Assembly (NCBI GenBank): GCA_023258975.1 | Contig: JAHFRD010000017.1 | Location: 1-64,000, forward strand | Length of the DNA stretch: 64,000 bases | From: Hydrogenophilales bacterium | Lineage (GTDB): Bacteria > Pseudomonadota > Gammaproteobacteria > Burkholderiales > Thiobacillaceae | Reading direction: 5' to 3' | Part shown: one piece after another, positions 14,849 through 23,697 of the stretch | How positions within the stretch are numbered: position 1 is the stretch's first letter | Layout: each line of letters begins with the position of its first letter | Made by a program: the position numbers and the translations under genes | The notes under the pieces: generated by a model | Databases searched by the model: none | What the model was told of the DNA's origin: nothing | What the model saw: only the letters and a program-made list of their open reading frames with translations

Positions 14849-16821
14849 TGGATTACGAAGGCGGCATCGAGATCGAACGCGCCTGGCGCGAGGGGCTGAC
14901 CCCGGATCCGATGCTGACCTTGTCTGAATGGGCCGACCGGCACCGGGTGCTGTCCAGCAAATCTTCCTCGGAACCGGGGCGCTGGCGCACCAGCCGCACG
15001 CCGTATCTCAAGGAGATCATGGACTGCCTGTCGCCGACCTCGCCCATCGAACGCATCGTGTTCATGGCGGGCGGCCAGCTGGGCAAAACGGAATGCGGCA
15101 ACAACTGGATCGGCTACGTGATCCACCATGCGCCCGGCCCGATGATGGCGGTGTCGCCCACGGTGGAGATGGCCAAGCGCAACTCCAAGCAGCGCATCGA
15201 CCCGCTGATCGAGGAGTCGCCCACACTCAAGGAACTGATCTCGCCGGCGCGAAGCCGCGATTCGGGCAACACCATCCTGGCCAAGGAGTTCCGGGGTGGC
15301 GTACTGGTGATGACGGGTGCGAACAGTGCCGTCGGACTGCGTTCGATGCCGGTGCGTTATCTGTTTCTGGATGAGGTGGATGGTTATCCCCTGGACGTCG
15401 ATGGTGAGGGCGATGCGATTTCGCTGGCCGAAGCCCGCACCCGGACCTTCGCGCGGCGCAAGATTTTTATTGTCTCGACGCCGACCATCGCCGGGGTCTC
15501 GGCCATCGAGCGCGAATACGAGGCATCGGACCAGCGCCGCTACTTCGTGCCCTGTCCGCACTGTGGGCATCGTCAGTGGCTGCGCTTCGAGCAACTGCGC
15601 TGGGACAAGCACCAGCCCGAAACGGCAGCCTACCTCTGCGAAACCTGCGACACCGCCATTGCCGAGCATCACAAGACTGCGATGCTGGCGGCGGGCGAGT
15701 GGCGCGCGCTGGGAACCCGCAACGGCAAAACCGCAGGTTTCCACCTGTCATCGCTCTATAGCCCGATCGGCTGGCGCTCCTGGCGCGACATCGCCGCTGC
15801 CTGGGAGTCCTCCGTGAACAAGGAATCCGGATCGGCCAGCGCCATCAAGACCTTCAAGAACACGGAACTGGGCGAGACCTGGATCGAGGAAGGCGAGGCG
15901 CCGGACTGGCAGCGCTTGCTGGAACGGCGCGAGGACTATCGCATCGGCAGCATCCCTGCCGGCGGCCTGCTGCTGGTGGGCGGGGCCGACGTGCAGAAGG
16001 ATCGCATCGAGGCCTCGATCTGGGCCTTTGGGCGTGGCAAGGAAGCCTGGCTCGTCGAGCACCGGGTGCTGATGGGCGATACGGCGCGGGATGGCGTATG
16101 GCGTCAGCTGGCCCAGATACTGACTGAAACCTGGACCCACGCCTCAGGTGCTCGGCTGCCGCTGGCCCGCTTCGCCCTGGATACCGGTTTCGCCACGCAA
16201 GAGGCCTACGCCTTTGTGCGCGCGGCGAAGGATCACCGGCTGATGGCCGTGAAGGGCGTGCCGCGTGGCGCAGCCCTGATTGGTACGCCAACGGCGGTCG
16301 ATGTGACCCAGGCCGGCAAGAAGCTGCGCCGAGGCATCAAGGTTTATTCGGTGGCGGTGGGCATCGCCAAGCTGGAGTTCTACAACGCCCTGCGCAAAGC
16401 CGCCGAGGTGGACGAGGACGGCGTCACGGTTCGCTATCCCATGGGTTTCGTGCATCTGCCGAAGGTGGACGCCGAGTTCATCCAGCAGCTCTGCGCCGAA
16501 CAATTGATCACCCGCCGCAACCGTAACGGCTTCCCGGTGCGGGAGTGGCAGAAGACCCGCGAGAGGAATGAGGCCCTGGACTGCTACGTCTATGCCCGCG
16601 CCGCAGCTGCTGCCGCTGGACTGGACCGTTTCGAGGAACGCCATTGGCGCGAACTGGAGCGACAAATGGGGCTGTCACCGGGGTTGTCCCCTCCAACTGG
16701 CGAGCCACCGATAGAAGCACCAACCGACCAATTCACTGAGGCCACCCATCGCGGTGGCCTTAGTGCTTCTGGAACCCCGAAACCCGCGCGCCGCGTGATT
16801 CGTAGCCGCTGGTTCGGGTGA
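14848..16821 (+). CDS. Terminase large subunit (GpA family)
   Basis: The 657-aa protein shows the lambda GpA-type ATPase motif AGGQLGKTECGNN near residue 73, Walker B LFLDEVDGY near residue 171, and a four-cysteine zinc ribbon (CPHCGH and CETCDT) near residues 235-270 before the nuclease half. The start at 14848 overlaps the small subunit stop; the track ORF is extended into it. It translocates and cuts DNA into proheads. Confidence 0.96.
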   Translation: MDYEGGIEIERAWREGLTPDPMLTLSEWADRHRVLSSKSSSEPGRWRTSRTPYLKEIMDCLSPTSPIERIVFMAGGQLGKTECGNNWIGYVIHHAPGPMMAVSPTVEMAKRNSKQRIDPLIEESPTLKELISPARSRDSGNTILAKEFRGGVLVMTGANSAVGLRSMPVRYLFLDEVDGYPLDVDGEGDAISLAEARTRTFARRKIFIVSTPTIAGVSAIEREYEASDQRRYFVPCPHCGHRQWLRFEQLRWDKHQPETAAYLCETCDTAIAEHHKTAMLAAGEWRALGTRNGKTAGFHLSSLYSPIGWRSWRDIAAAWESSVNKESGSASAIKTFKNTELGETWIEEGEAPDWQRLLERREDYRIGSIPAGGLLLVGGADVQKDRIEASIWAFGRGKEAWLVEHRVLMGDTARDGVWRQLAQILTETWTHASGARLPLARFALDTGFATQEAYAFVRAAKDHRLMAVKGVPRGAALIGTPTAVDVTQAGKKLRRGIKVYSVAVGIAKLEFYNALRKAAEVDEDGVTVRYPMGFVHLPKVDAEFIQQLCAEQLITRRNRNGFPVREWQKTRERNEALDCYVYARAAAAAAGLDRFEERHWRELERQMGLSPGLSPPTGEPPIEAPTDQFTEATHRGGLSASGTPKPARRVIRSRWFG

Positions 16822-16881
16822 TGTGGGCCGAGGTTATCAACCAAGGCCCAAAACCCTCAATCTTCATTAAGGAAACGCACC

Positions 16882-17373
16882 ATGAGTTTGCAAACCCAAA
16901 TCCAGAGCTTCGTCCTGCGCGCAGCCCAGGAATTCAACGCGGTCTACACCAAGATCGGCTCGCTGGCCTCGCTGTCCACCACCGACAAGACCAGCCTGGT
17001 ATCGGCGATCAACGAACTGAAGAACGCGGTCAATGCGTCCACCAGCATCGATGACGCGCAGATCACCACCAGCACCACCTACTCGTCTTCCAAGATCGTC
17101 GGCCTGCTCGACGCATTGAAGGCTGACATCCTGGGTGGCGCCGATGCCGCGTTCGACACCTTGCTGGAAATCCAGCAGGCCATCCAGACCGGTGAGTCCG
17201 CCGCCACCGCGCTACTCGATACCGTCAACAAGCGGGTGCGTTATGACGCGGCCCAGGCGCTGACCGCACCCGAACAGGCCCAGGCCCGCAGCAACATCGG
17301 TGCCGTGGCTTCTGCCGATGTGGGCGACACCGCCTTCGACTTCGTCGCCGCCTTCGAGGCCGCCCTGATCTAA
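16882..17373 (+). CDS. Fibre-like structural protein
   Basis: The 163-aa protein begins with a helical region (RAAQEFNAVYTKIGSLASLS) and ends with the segment ALTAPEQAQARSNIGAVA, a repeat type typical of phage tail fibre shafts. AAGGAAAC precedes the ATG. It lies between terminase and the head-tail genes together with two other surface-type genes, which is an unusual place for fibre components. Confidence 0.65.
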   Translation: MSLQTQIQSFVLRAAQEFNAVYTKIGSLASLSTTDKTSLVSAINELKNAVNASTSIDDAQITTSTTYSSSKIVGLLDALKADILGGADAAFDTLLEIQQAIQTGESAATALLDTVNKRVRYDAAQALTAPEQAQARSNIGAVASADVGDTAFDFVAAFEAALI

Positions 17374-17437
17374 ACCCTCCCTCCCGGTTTCCCGCCTGCG
17401 GGCAGGGCCGGGCTCCCAACTCTGATCGAGGCACCTC

Positions 17438-18214
17438 ATGAGCACACTCGACACCGGCCTGGGCACGGTTCGCGACTGGATCACCCAACTGCGTCTGGGC
17501 AATGCCAGCAATCCAGCCCCCAGCGTCCTGCCCGCCAACCGGCAGATCCTGGATATCGGCCCCGGCGAAACCCTGGAGATCGTTCACGCCAACGATTCCG
17601 ATTACCGGCGCCTGGTCTCGCTCGCCGAACAGGTCTTCGATCCGGGGGCCAACCTGATGCCGGTGATGACGGGGCCCACTTCCCCTCTGTGCACCATCAC
17701 GTCCTCATCGTCTTATGCCCCGGCGGATGGTCCCTGGCGGGCCGCCGATGGCACCCCGACCACACACTGGTCGGTGGGCCCCTCACTCACGCAGGGCTGG
17801 TGGCGCTGTTGTTTCCCCGCACCCATGACCGCCGTGGGCTACGCCATCACCGCGCGCAACCCCTACGGTGACAGCGGCCCGAAGGACTGGACCCTGCGCG
17901 GCTCGAACGACGGCGTGAACTGGACCGTGCTCGATACCCAGTCTGGGGTGATCTGGAGCAACTCGCAGCGCCGCCAGTTCAGCTTGGCTCAGCCCGCCAG
18001 CTTCGCCTGCTGGGAGATCAACATCACGGCCAGTGCGCGCCCGGACTACGCCGCCCCGCTGGCCCTGGCCGAAGTGCAGCTATATGCGCCAGCGACGGAA
18101 CGCATCCTGGTGCCCTCGCAGCTGGACTACCAGATCGAGTACCGGGCTGACCGAACCCGGATCAAGCGCCTGGCTGCCGAGCGTCGGCTGCTGACCGCCA
18201 CGGTTCGCCTGTGA
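17438..18214 (+). CDS. Discoidin-like (F5/8 type C) domain virion protein
   Basis: Residues 90-210 form a galactose-binding-like jelly roll: YAPADGPWRAADGTPTTHW, WTLRGSNDGVNWTVLDTQ and the closing ALAEVQLYA are hallmarks of F5/8 type C domains, which bind glycans. The first 80 residues may anchor the protein to the particle. It probably contributes to receptor binding. The stop overlaps the next start. Confidence 0.72.
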   Translation: MSTLDTGLGTVRDWITQLRLGNASNPAPSVLPANRQILDIGPGETLEIVHANDSDYRRLVSLAEQVFDPGANLMPVMTGPTSPLCTITSSSSYAPADGPWRAADGTPTTHWSVGPSLTQGWWRCCFPAPMTAVGYAITARNPYGDSGPKDWTLRGSNDGVNWTVLDTQSGVIWSNSQRRQFSLAQPASFACWEINITASARPDYAAPLALAEVQLYAPATERILVPSQLDYQIEYRADRTRIKRLAAERRLLTATVRL

Positions 18215-18612
18215 TGATGACCCTGGCGCAGCACATCGCCGCCCTGGCCACGCGCATCGGCCAGGAACTGAAAGCTCGGGTGACGCCTGAGCATCCAGGC
18301 CTCGCCCGCGCCTGGGTGAGTTTCGGCTGGCAGCCACAAAACGGCGGCCACATCGTGATCCACGCCGGGCACAACGTGAAGAAGGTGTTGCGCCTCGCCC
18401 CCGGCAAGTACCGGGTGATCTTCGATGAACCCATGCTCGATGCCCATTACTGCTGGCTCGCCTTCGCGCGCAACGGTGACAAGGCCATGAAGATGGCCGC
18501 CGCCCGTGTGAGTTGTGATGACAAGACCGAGGACGACGTGGAACTGGTCTGTGCCACGCCATCCGGCACGCTGGCCGACTCCAGCGAGATCAACGTCGTG
18601 GTCTACCGCTGA
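18214..18612 (+). CDS. Small virion/fibre-associated protein (132 aa)
   Basis: The sequence KKVLRLAPGKYRVIFDEPML resembles a C-terminal fibre domain found in many phages in separate short genes. ATG 18214 overlaps the upstream stop; the GTG at 18211 is the track start. The gene overlaps gpW, so it is translationally coupled to head genes. Confidence 0.55.
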   Translation: MMTLAQHIAALATRIGQELKARVTPEHPGLARAWVSFGWQPQNGGHIVIHAGHNVKKVLRLAPGKYRVIFDEPMLDAHYCWLAFARNGDKAMKMAAARVSCDDKTEDDVELVCATPSGTLADSSEINVVVYR

Positions 18613-18833
18613 TGGCCTACACGCAAGAACAACTCGACACCCTGCAGGCTGCCCTGGCCAAGGGCGAGAAGCGCGTCACCTTCGCCGACAAGACCGTGGA
18701 ATACCGCACGGTCGATGAACTGAAGGCCGCGATCCGCGAGGTGCAAGCCGACTTGCATCGCCAGGCAGTGGACACCGGCCTGTGGCCGCAAGCGCCCCGG
18801 CAGATCCGGGTCACCACGAGCAAGGGGTTCTGA
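18612..18833 (+). CDS. Head-tail joining protein, gpW family
   Basis: The 73-aa protein matches gpW in size and pattern: an N-terminal helix (EQLDTLQAALAKGE), a beta hairpin (KRVTFADKTVEYRTV) and a second helix (DELKAAIREVQADLHR). It precedes the portal gene, as in lambda. It is thought to plug the portal and allow the connector to assemble. Confidence 0.85.
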   Translation: MAYTQEQLDTLQAALAKGEKRVTFADKTVEYRTVDELKAAIREVQADLHRQAVDTGLWPQAPRQIRVTTSKGF

Positions 18834-20398
18834 TGGCCAGAAGAAACACAAGATCGTCAGCAGGCTGGTTTGGCAAGATCGGCGCCTTGTTTGGCCGCAC
18901 GCCTACCCATGAAGCGGCCGGGTCCGGACGCCGTGCCTGGGCCTGGATGCCGGGCAATCCGGGGGCGGTGGCGGCCATGCTGGCCACGCAGTCCGAGTTA
19001 CGCACCAAAAGCCGCGACCTGGTGCGCCGCAATGCCTGGGCCAATGCCGCGCTGGAGGGCTTCGTGGCCAATGCCATCGGCACCGGCATCAAGCCCCAGT
19101 CCATGCTGGCGGATCCCGCGCAACGCGAACGCATCCAGTCGCTGTGGCGGGACTGGTGTGAGGAGGCGGACGCTACCAGCCTGACCGACTTCTACGGCCT
19201 GCAGGCGATGGCCACCCGCGCCATGCTGGAAGGCGGCGAATGTCTGGTGCGGCTGCGCCCCCGCCGCGAAGAAGATGGGCTGGCGGTGCCGCTGCAGATC
19301 CAGTTGCTGGAGCCCGAGCACCTGCCGGTGTCGATGAACACCGATCTGCCCGCTACCGGAGGGGCAGGAGTTCCAGGCAATGTCGTGCGCGCCGGCATCG
19401 AGTTCGACAAGTTGGGTCGGCGTGTCGCCTATCACCTGTACCGCAGCCATCCCGAGGACGGGGCGCTGGCACCGATGTCCAGTCAGGGCGGAATCGACAC
19501 CGTGCGGGTGGATGCGGCCGAGATCATTCACCTGTTCCGTCCGCTGCGACCCGGCCAGATCCGGGGGGAGCCCTGGCTGTCCCGCGCCCTGGTGAAACTG
19601 AACGAGCTCGACCAGTACGACGACGCCGAACTGGTGCGCAAGAAAACCGCCGCCATGTTCGCCGGCTTCATCACCCGTCTCTCCCCCGAGGACAACCTGA
19701 TGGGTGAAGGTAACTCTGACCAGAACGGCGTTGCCCTGGCGGGCCTGGAACCCGGCACGCTGCAAATCCTGGAGCCAGGCGAGGACGTCAAATTCTCGCA
19801 GCCGGCCGACGTCGGCGCGTCCTATGGCGAGTTCCTGCGCATGCAGTTCCGCGCGGTGGCCGCCGCCATGGGTGTGACCTACGAGCAGCTGACCGGCGAC
19901 CTGACCCAGGTGAACTACTCCTCGATCCGCGCCGGGCTGCTGGAATTCCGCCGCCGCTGCGAAGCGATCCAGCATGGCGTGATCGTGCACCAGTTGTGCC
20001 GTCCGATCTGGTCGGCCTGGATGGAACAGGCGGTGCTGTCGGGCGCGCTCAAGCTTCCCGGCTACGTCAAACGTCGGCGTGAATACCTGGCCTGCAAGTG
20101 GGTTCCCCAGGGTTGGCAGTGGGTCGATCCGCAGAAGGAATTCAACGCCATGGTCACTGCCATCCGCGCCGGGCTGTTGTCGCGCTCGGAGGCCATTTCT
20201 TCCTTCGGCTACGACGCCGAGGACATCGATCGCGAGATCGCGGCGGACAACGCCCGGGCGGATGCCCTGGGTCTGGTGTTCGAGTCCGACCCCCGGCACG
20301 ACCAGCCCCCAGCGGCAGCACATCCCCCGAAATCGGCTGCAGAGGCTGCCGATCCCGCATCTGATCCCCTCACGGCCGATCCAGCGCTCCTGATCTGA
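18833..20398 (+). CDS. Portal protein (lambda family)
   Basis: The 521-aa protein has lambda-type portal segments such as RRNAWANAALEGFVANAIGT, EIIHLFRPLRPGQIRGEPWL and GVTYEQLTGDLTQVNYSSIR. ATG 18833 overlaps the gpW stop; the track ORF is longer. It forms the DNA-entry ring of the capsid and the docking site for the terminase. Confidence 0.95.
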   Translation: MARRNTRSSAGWFGKIGALFGRTPTHEAAGSGRRAWAWMPGNPGAVAAMLATQSELRTKSRDLVRRNAWANAALEGFVANAIGTGIKPQSMLADPAQRERIQSLWRDWCEEADATSLTDFYGLQAMATRAMLEGGECLVRLRPRREEDGLAVPLQIQLLEPEHLPVSMNTDLPATGGAGVPGNVVRAGIEFDKLGRRVAYHLYRSHPEDGALAPMSSQGGIDTVRVDAAEIIHLFRPLRPGQIRGEPWLSRALVKLNELDQYDDAELVRKKTAAMFAGFITRLSPEDNLMGEGNSDQNGVALAGLEPGTLQILEPGEDVKFSQPADVGASYGEFLRMQFRAVAAAMGVTYEQLTGDLTQVNYSSIRAGLLEFRRRCEAIQHGVIVHQLCRPIWSAWMEQAVLSGALKLPGYVKRRREYLACKWVPQGWQWVDPQKEFNAMVTAIRAGLLSRSEAISSFGYDAEDIDREIAADNARADALGLVFESDPRHDQPPAAAHPPKSAAEAADPASDPLTADPALLI

Positions 20399-20410
20399 AA
20401 GGGTTTCCCC

Positions 20411-21661
20411 ATGCTCTATCCGCATCTGGCGGGACGCCTGTTCGGCGTGCCGCTGCTGATCCATCGTCCCAAGCTGGACGTGATTCTCTCGGTCCTGGCA
20501 CCCCGGCTCGGACTTGACGGCACGCTGCCGCAAGCGGCGCTGCCCTCACCTCGTCCAGTCGCCTCACCCACACCCGGAATTGCCATCCTGCCCATCCACG
20601 GTTCCCTGGTACGCCGCACCCTCGGGATGGAAGCGGAATCCGGGCTCCTGAGTTATCAGGCGATCCAGGTTGGGCTCACGGCGGCGCTGGCCGATCCGTC
20701 CGTTGCCGGCATCCTGCTCGATGTGGATTCGCCGGGTGGCGAGGCCGGCGGCGTGTTCGACCTGGCCGACCGCATTGCAGCGGCGGCCAAAATAAAGCCG
20801 GTCTGGGCCATCGCCAACGAATCCGCTTTCTCGGCGGCCTATGCCCTGGCCAGCGCGGCTTCTCGGCTGGTGGTCACGCGCACGTCGGGAATTGGCTCGG
20901 TGGGCGTGATTGCCATGCATATCGACCAGTCCGGCCTGGATGCGAAGGCGGGTCTGCAGTACACGCCGATCGTCGCTGGCGCGCACAAGAACGACCTCTC
21001 GCCGCATACCGCCATCACCGATGAGGCCCGTGCCATGTTGCAGGCCGAGGTGGACCGGCTCTACGGCCTGTTCATCGACACGGTGGCGAGCCATGGACGC
21101 CTCAATGCGGATGCCCTGCGCGCTACCGAGGCGGGCCTTTACTTTGGCGACGCCGCTGTGGCGGCGGGTTTGGCCGATGCGGTGGCCACCTTCGACGACA
21201 CCCTGGCCGAGATGGCCGACTTCCTCACTCCTCGAACCGTGCAGCGCCTTGCAAGCGCGCGGGCCGGGGCATTCGCTTCACCCACGCCATCCACCGACAA
21301 GGAGATACACATGAATGGCCCCGTTTCTGACACCACTTCTGATTCCGGAATCCCTGCCAGCACTGTTGCTGACAGGACTCCTTCTGCAACAGTGGCTGAA
21401 CCGACCGCCGCCGCCCTGAGCTACGCCGACGCCATCGAGGTGGCAGAACTCTGCCAACTGGCCGGCGTGCCCGAGCGCACCGCGAGCTACCTCTCGGCCC
21501 AGACCCCGGTGGCCAACGTGCGCCGCACGTTGCTGGCGCTGCGTGCCAACGGTCCCGAGATTGCCTCACACCTGACCCCTGAAGCCATGGCCGCGAAGCC
21601 GGAAGCCCTCAAGGACAACCCCCTCATTGCCCAGGCACGCGCCCGTGCTGGAAAGGACTGA
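20411..21661 (+). CDS. Capsid maturation protease, S49/SppA type
   Basis: The N-terminal 280 residues form an S49 serine protease domain with ILLDVDSPGGEAGG, the catalytic Ser in NESAFSAAYALAS near residue 136, and GSVGVIAMHIDQS. The C-terminal 116 residues have their own internal start and look like a scaffold domain, as in lambda C/Nu3. The protease processes scaffold and portal proteins during prohead maturation. Confidence 0.92.
   Translation: MLYPHLAGRLFGVPLLIHRPKLDVILSVLAPRLGLDGTLPQAALPSPRPVASPTPGIAILPIHGSLVRRTLGMEAESGLLSYQAIQVGLTAALADPSVAGILLDVDSPGGEAGGVFDLADRIAAAAKIKPVWAIANESAFSAAYALASAASRLVVTRTSGIGSVGVIAMHIDQSGLDAKAGLQYTPIVAGAHKNDLSPHTAITDEARAMLQAEVDRLYGLFIDTVASHGRLNADALRATEAGLYFGDAAVAAGLADAVATFDDTLAEMADFLTPRTVQRLASARAGAFASPTPSTDKEIHMNGPVSDTTSDSGIPASTVADRTPSATVAEPTAAALSYADAIEVAELCQLAGVPERTASYLSAQTPVANVRRTLLALRANGPEIASHLTPEAMAAKPEALKDNPLIAQARARAGKD
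21311..21661 (+). CDS. Nested scaffold protein (internal start in protease gene)
   Basis: ATG 21311 is in frame with the protease gene and follows AAGGAGATACAC, one of the best Shine-Dalgarno sites in the window. The 116-aa product would contain the acidic Ser/Thr/Ala-rich head and the helical C-terminus (YADAIEVAELCQLAGVPERT), matching a head scaffold. This parallels lambda Nu3 inside gene C. Confidence 0.75.
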   Translation: MNGPVSDTTSDSGIPASTVADRTPSATVAEPTAAALSYADAIEVAELCQLAGVPERTASYLSAQTPVANVRRTLLALRANGPEIASHLTPEAMAAKPEALKDNPLIAQARARAGKD

Positions 21662-21664
21662 CCC

Positions 21665-22051
21665 ATGCCGACCAAACCTGTATTCACCGAAGGCCTCAAC
21701 CTGGGGGATCTCCTCAAATACGAGGCGCCCAATCTCTATTCCCGCGACCAGGTCACCGTCGCCACCGGCCAGGTCCTGGCCCTGGGCGCGGTCGTCGGAG
21801 TGATCACCGCCAGTTCCAAGGTCAAGGTCGTCGATCCGTCCGCCACCGATGGTTCCGAGGTCGCTGCCGGCGTCCTGATCCAGGCGGTGGACGCCAACCT
21901 GGCCGACCGGGATGACGGGCTCATCGTCGCCCGCCACGCCATCGTTGCCGACCACGCCCTGGTTTGGCCCACGGGCATCACCGTGGCTGAGAAAAAATCC
22001 GCCATCGCCCAGTTGAAAGCCCTGGGCATCCTCGTCCGGAAAGGAGTCTGA
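21665..22051 (+). CDS. Head decoration protein (gpD family)
   Basis: The 128-aa protein has the pattern of gpD-like decoration proteins: an N-terminal extended arm (FTEGLNLGDLLKYEAPNLYS), a VTVATGQVLALGAVVG strand pair and a closing ALGILVRKGV. It lies between protease and major capsid genes, as expected. Trimers stabilise the expanded capsid. Confidence 0.9.
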   Translation: MPTKPVFTEGLNLGDLLKYEAPNLYSRDQVTVATGQVLALGAVVGVITASSKVKVVDPSATDGSEVAAGVLIQAVDANLADRDDGLIVARHAIVADHALVWPTGITVAEKKSAIAQLKALGILVRKGV

Positions 22052-22053
22052 CC

Positions 22054-23061
22054 ATGCCCATGAACAATCCCTTCGACAATCCCGCGTTCTCCATGTCGGC
22101 GCTGTCCACCGCCATCAACATCCTGCCCAACAACTACGGGCTGATGGACCAGATGAACCTGTTCCCCGCCAAGCCGGTGCGTTTCCGCCAGATCGCCATC
22201 GAGGAGAAGAACGGCGTCCTGAGCCTGTTGCCGACCTTGCCGGTGGGCTCGCCGGGTACCGTGGGCGTGCGCGGCAAGCGCAAGCTGCGTTCCTTTGCCA
22301 TCCCACACATCCCGCACGAGGACGTGGTGCTGCCGGAGGAAGTACAGGGTATTCGCGCCTTCGGCATGGAATCCGAATTGCAGTCCATCTCCAACGTCAT
22401 GGTCGAGCATCTGCAGACCATGCGGAACAAGCACGCCATCACCCTGGAACACTTGCGCATGGGTGCCTTGAAGGGTGTGATCCTGGATGCGGACGGTTCG
22501 ATGCTCTACGACCTCTATGACGAATTCCAGATCACGCCCAAGGTGGTGGACTTCAAGTTCAGCAACGCCGACCTGGATGTGAAGAAGGTCTGCCTGGGGA
22601 TCAAGCGTTATGTCTCCAAGAACCTGCAGGGCGAGTTCATGACCGGCATCCACTGCCTGGTTTCGCCCGGCTTCTTCGATGCTTTGACCGGACATGCCAA
22701 TGTGAAGGAAGCCTACAAGGACTGGCAGACCGGCCTGGCGCTGCGTTCCGACCTACGCACCGGTTTCACCTTCGCCGGCATGACCTTCGAGGAATACTTC
22801 GGCGAGGCCTCGGATGGCACCACCACGCGCAGCTTCATCGGTGAGGACGAGGGCCACGCCTTCCCCCTGGGTACGGTGGACACCTTCGCCACCTACTTCG
22901 CGCCGGCGGACTTCAACGAGACGGTGAACACCCTGGGCCAGCCGCTCTATGCCAAGCAGGAACCGCGCAAGTTCGACCGGGGCACCGATCTGCACACCCA
23001 GAGCAACCCGCTGCCGATGTGCCACCGCCCCGGGCTGCTGGTGAAGGTCACGATGTCTTGA
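22054..23061 (+). CDS. Major capsid protein (gpE family)
   Basis: The 335-aa protein has gpE-type features: LMDQMNLFPAKPVRFRQIAI, the basic GVRGKRKLRSFAIPHIPHED and YFAPADFNETVNTLGQPLYA. It starts 2 nt after the decoration gene with its own ATG. Length and order match lambda-like phages. The 3' end overlaps the convergent gene by 14 nt. Confidence 0.95.
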   Translation: MPMNNPFDNPAFSMSALSTAINILPNNYGLMDQMNLFPAKPVRFRQIAIEEKNGVLSLLPTLPVGSPGTVGVRGKRKLRSFAIPHIPHEDVVLPEEVQGIRAFGMESELQSISNVMVEHLQTMRNKHAITLEHLRMGALKGVILDADGSMLYDLYDEFQITPKVVDFKFSNADLDVKKVCLGIKRYVSKNLQGEFMTGIHCLVSPGFFDALTGHANVKEAYKDWQTGLALRSDLRTGFTFAGMTFEEYFGEASDGTTTRSFIGEDEGHAFPLGTVDTFATYFAPADFNETVNTLGQPLYAKQEPRKFDRGTDLHTQSNPLPMCHRPGLLVKVTMS

Positions 23062-23350
23062 GCGCGGCTGCCTGGAGCGCCTTCTGGCGTTCCTTGGTGT
23101 AGCGGTACCAGGGCTGCGGCGGGTCGCCGGCCATGAAGCGGGTGGCGGCGATGAAGGTATCGAGCAGACACGGGTCGTAGTTGACCCCGTTCTGCCCGCA
23201 CAACTGCTGAAACAGCACGTAGGGATCCTGCCCCACGAGATCCATCGGCTGGTGGATGCCGACCTCGCGCAGATACCCGGCAACCGCCGGGCCGATGTTG
23301 GGGATGGCCTCCAAGGCCGATGCGTCCGCCGCCGTCTTCGCTTTCTTCAT
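23048..23350 (-). CDS. Helix-hairpin-helix protein (Cdd1/TfoX C-terminal-like)
   Basis: The 100-aa minus-strand gene has a helix-hairpin-helix (LEAIPNIGPAVAGYLREVGI) and the segment DPYVLFQQLCGQNGVNYDPC, the signature of the Cdd1/pathogenicity-locus family related to the TfoX C-terminus. It lies against the direction of the late operon between capsid and tail genes and overlaps the capsid gene. I took ATG 23350 because the track start is a TTG. It is probably a moron; its function is unknown. Confidence 0.8.
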   Translation of the reverse strand: MKKAKTAADASALEAIPNIGPAVAGYLREVGIHQPMDLVGQDPYVLFQQLCGQNGVNYDPCLLDTFIAATRFMAGDPPQPWYRYTKERQKALQAAALKTS

Positions 23351-23388
23351 GTCTCTGATCCATCCCGAAACTTTCAAAACTGAGCACC

Positions 23389-23688
23389 ATGATAGCCATC
23401 GAATCCCTGTATGACGCGGCGGCCCGGTCAGGCCTGCTTCAGGAAGCCATCTGGATCCCCAATCTGGGGCCAGTGGTGGCCACCTGGGTGGAGTTTCGTG
23501 CGCCCGACGCGTCCATCCTCGATGGAATCGGGATGTCCACCGACTACGCCATGCGCTTCCCGGCGAGTTGCCTTACCGGCATCAAGCAGGGCGACGCGGT
23601 GGAGATCGGCGGCGTGGCCTACCGGGTGCGCGAGGTACGTGCGGTGGGCGATGGATCAGAAAACCGCGCCACGCTGAGCAAGCTGTAG
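23389..23688 (+). CDS. Head-tail connector/head completion protein
   Basis: The 99-aa protein (ASILDGIGMSTDYAMRFPAS, GDAVEIGGVAYRVREVRAVG) has the size and beta-rich pattern of FII-like head-tail stabilisers. It sits between major capsid and tail terminator genes. The assignment rests on order and fold pattern. Confidence 0.7.
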   Translation: MIAIESLYDAAARSGLLQEAIWIPNLGPVVATWVEFRAPDASILDGIGMSTDYAMRFPASCLTGIKQGDAVEIGGVAYRVREVRAVGDGSENRATLSKL

Positions 23689-23697
23689 GAGGTTTCC

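Noticed and set aside
16740-16790. Hairpin AGGCCACC/GGTGGCCT near the end of the terminase large subunit gene
   Set aside because: It lies inside coding sequence, has no T tract and can be explained by codons.
18998-20533. 511-aa minus-strand ORF across the portal gene
   Set aside because: It mirrors the portal codons, has no start context, and the portal assignment is certain.
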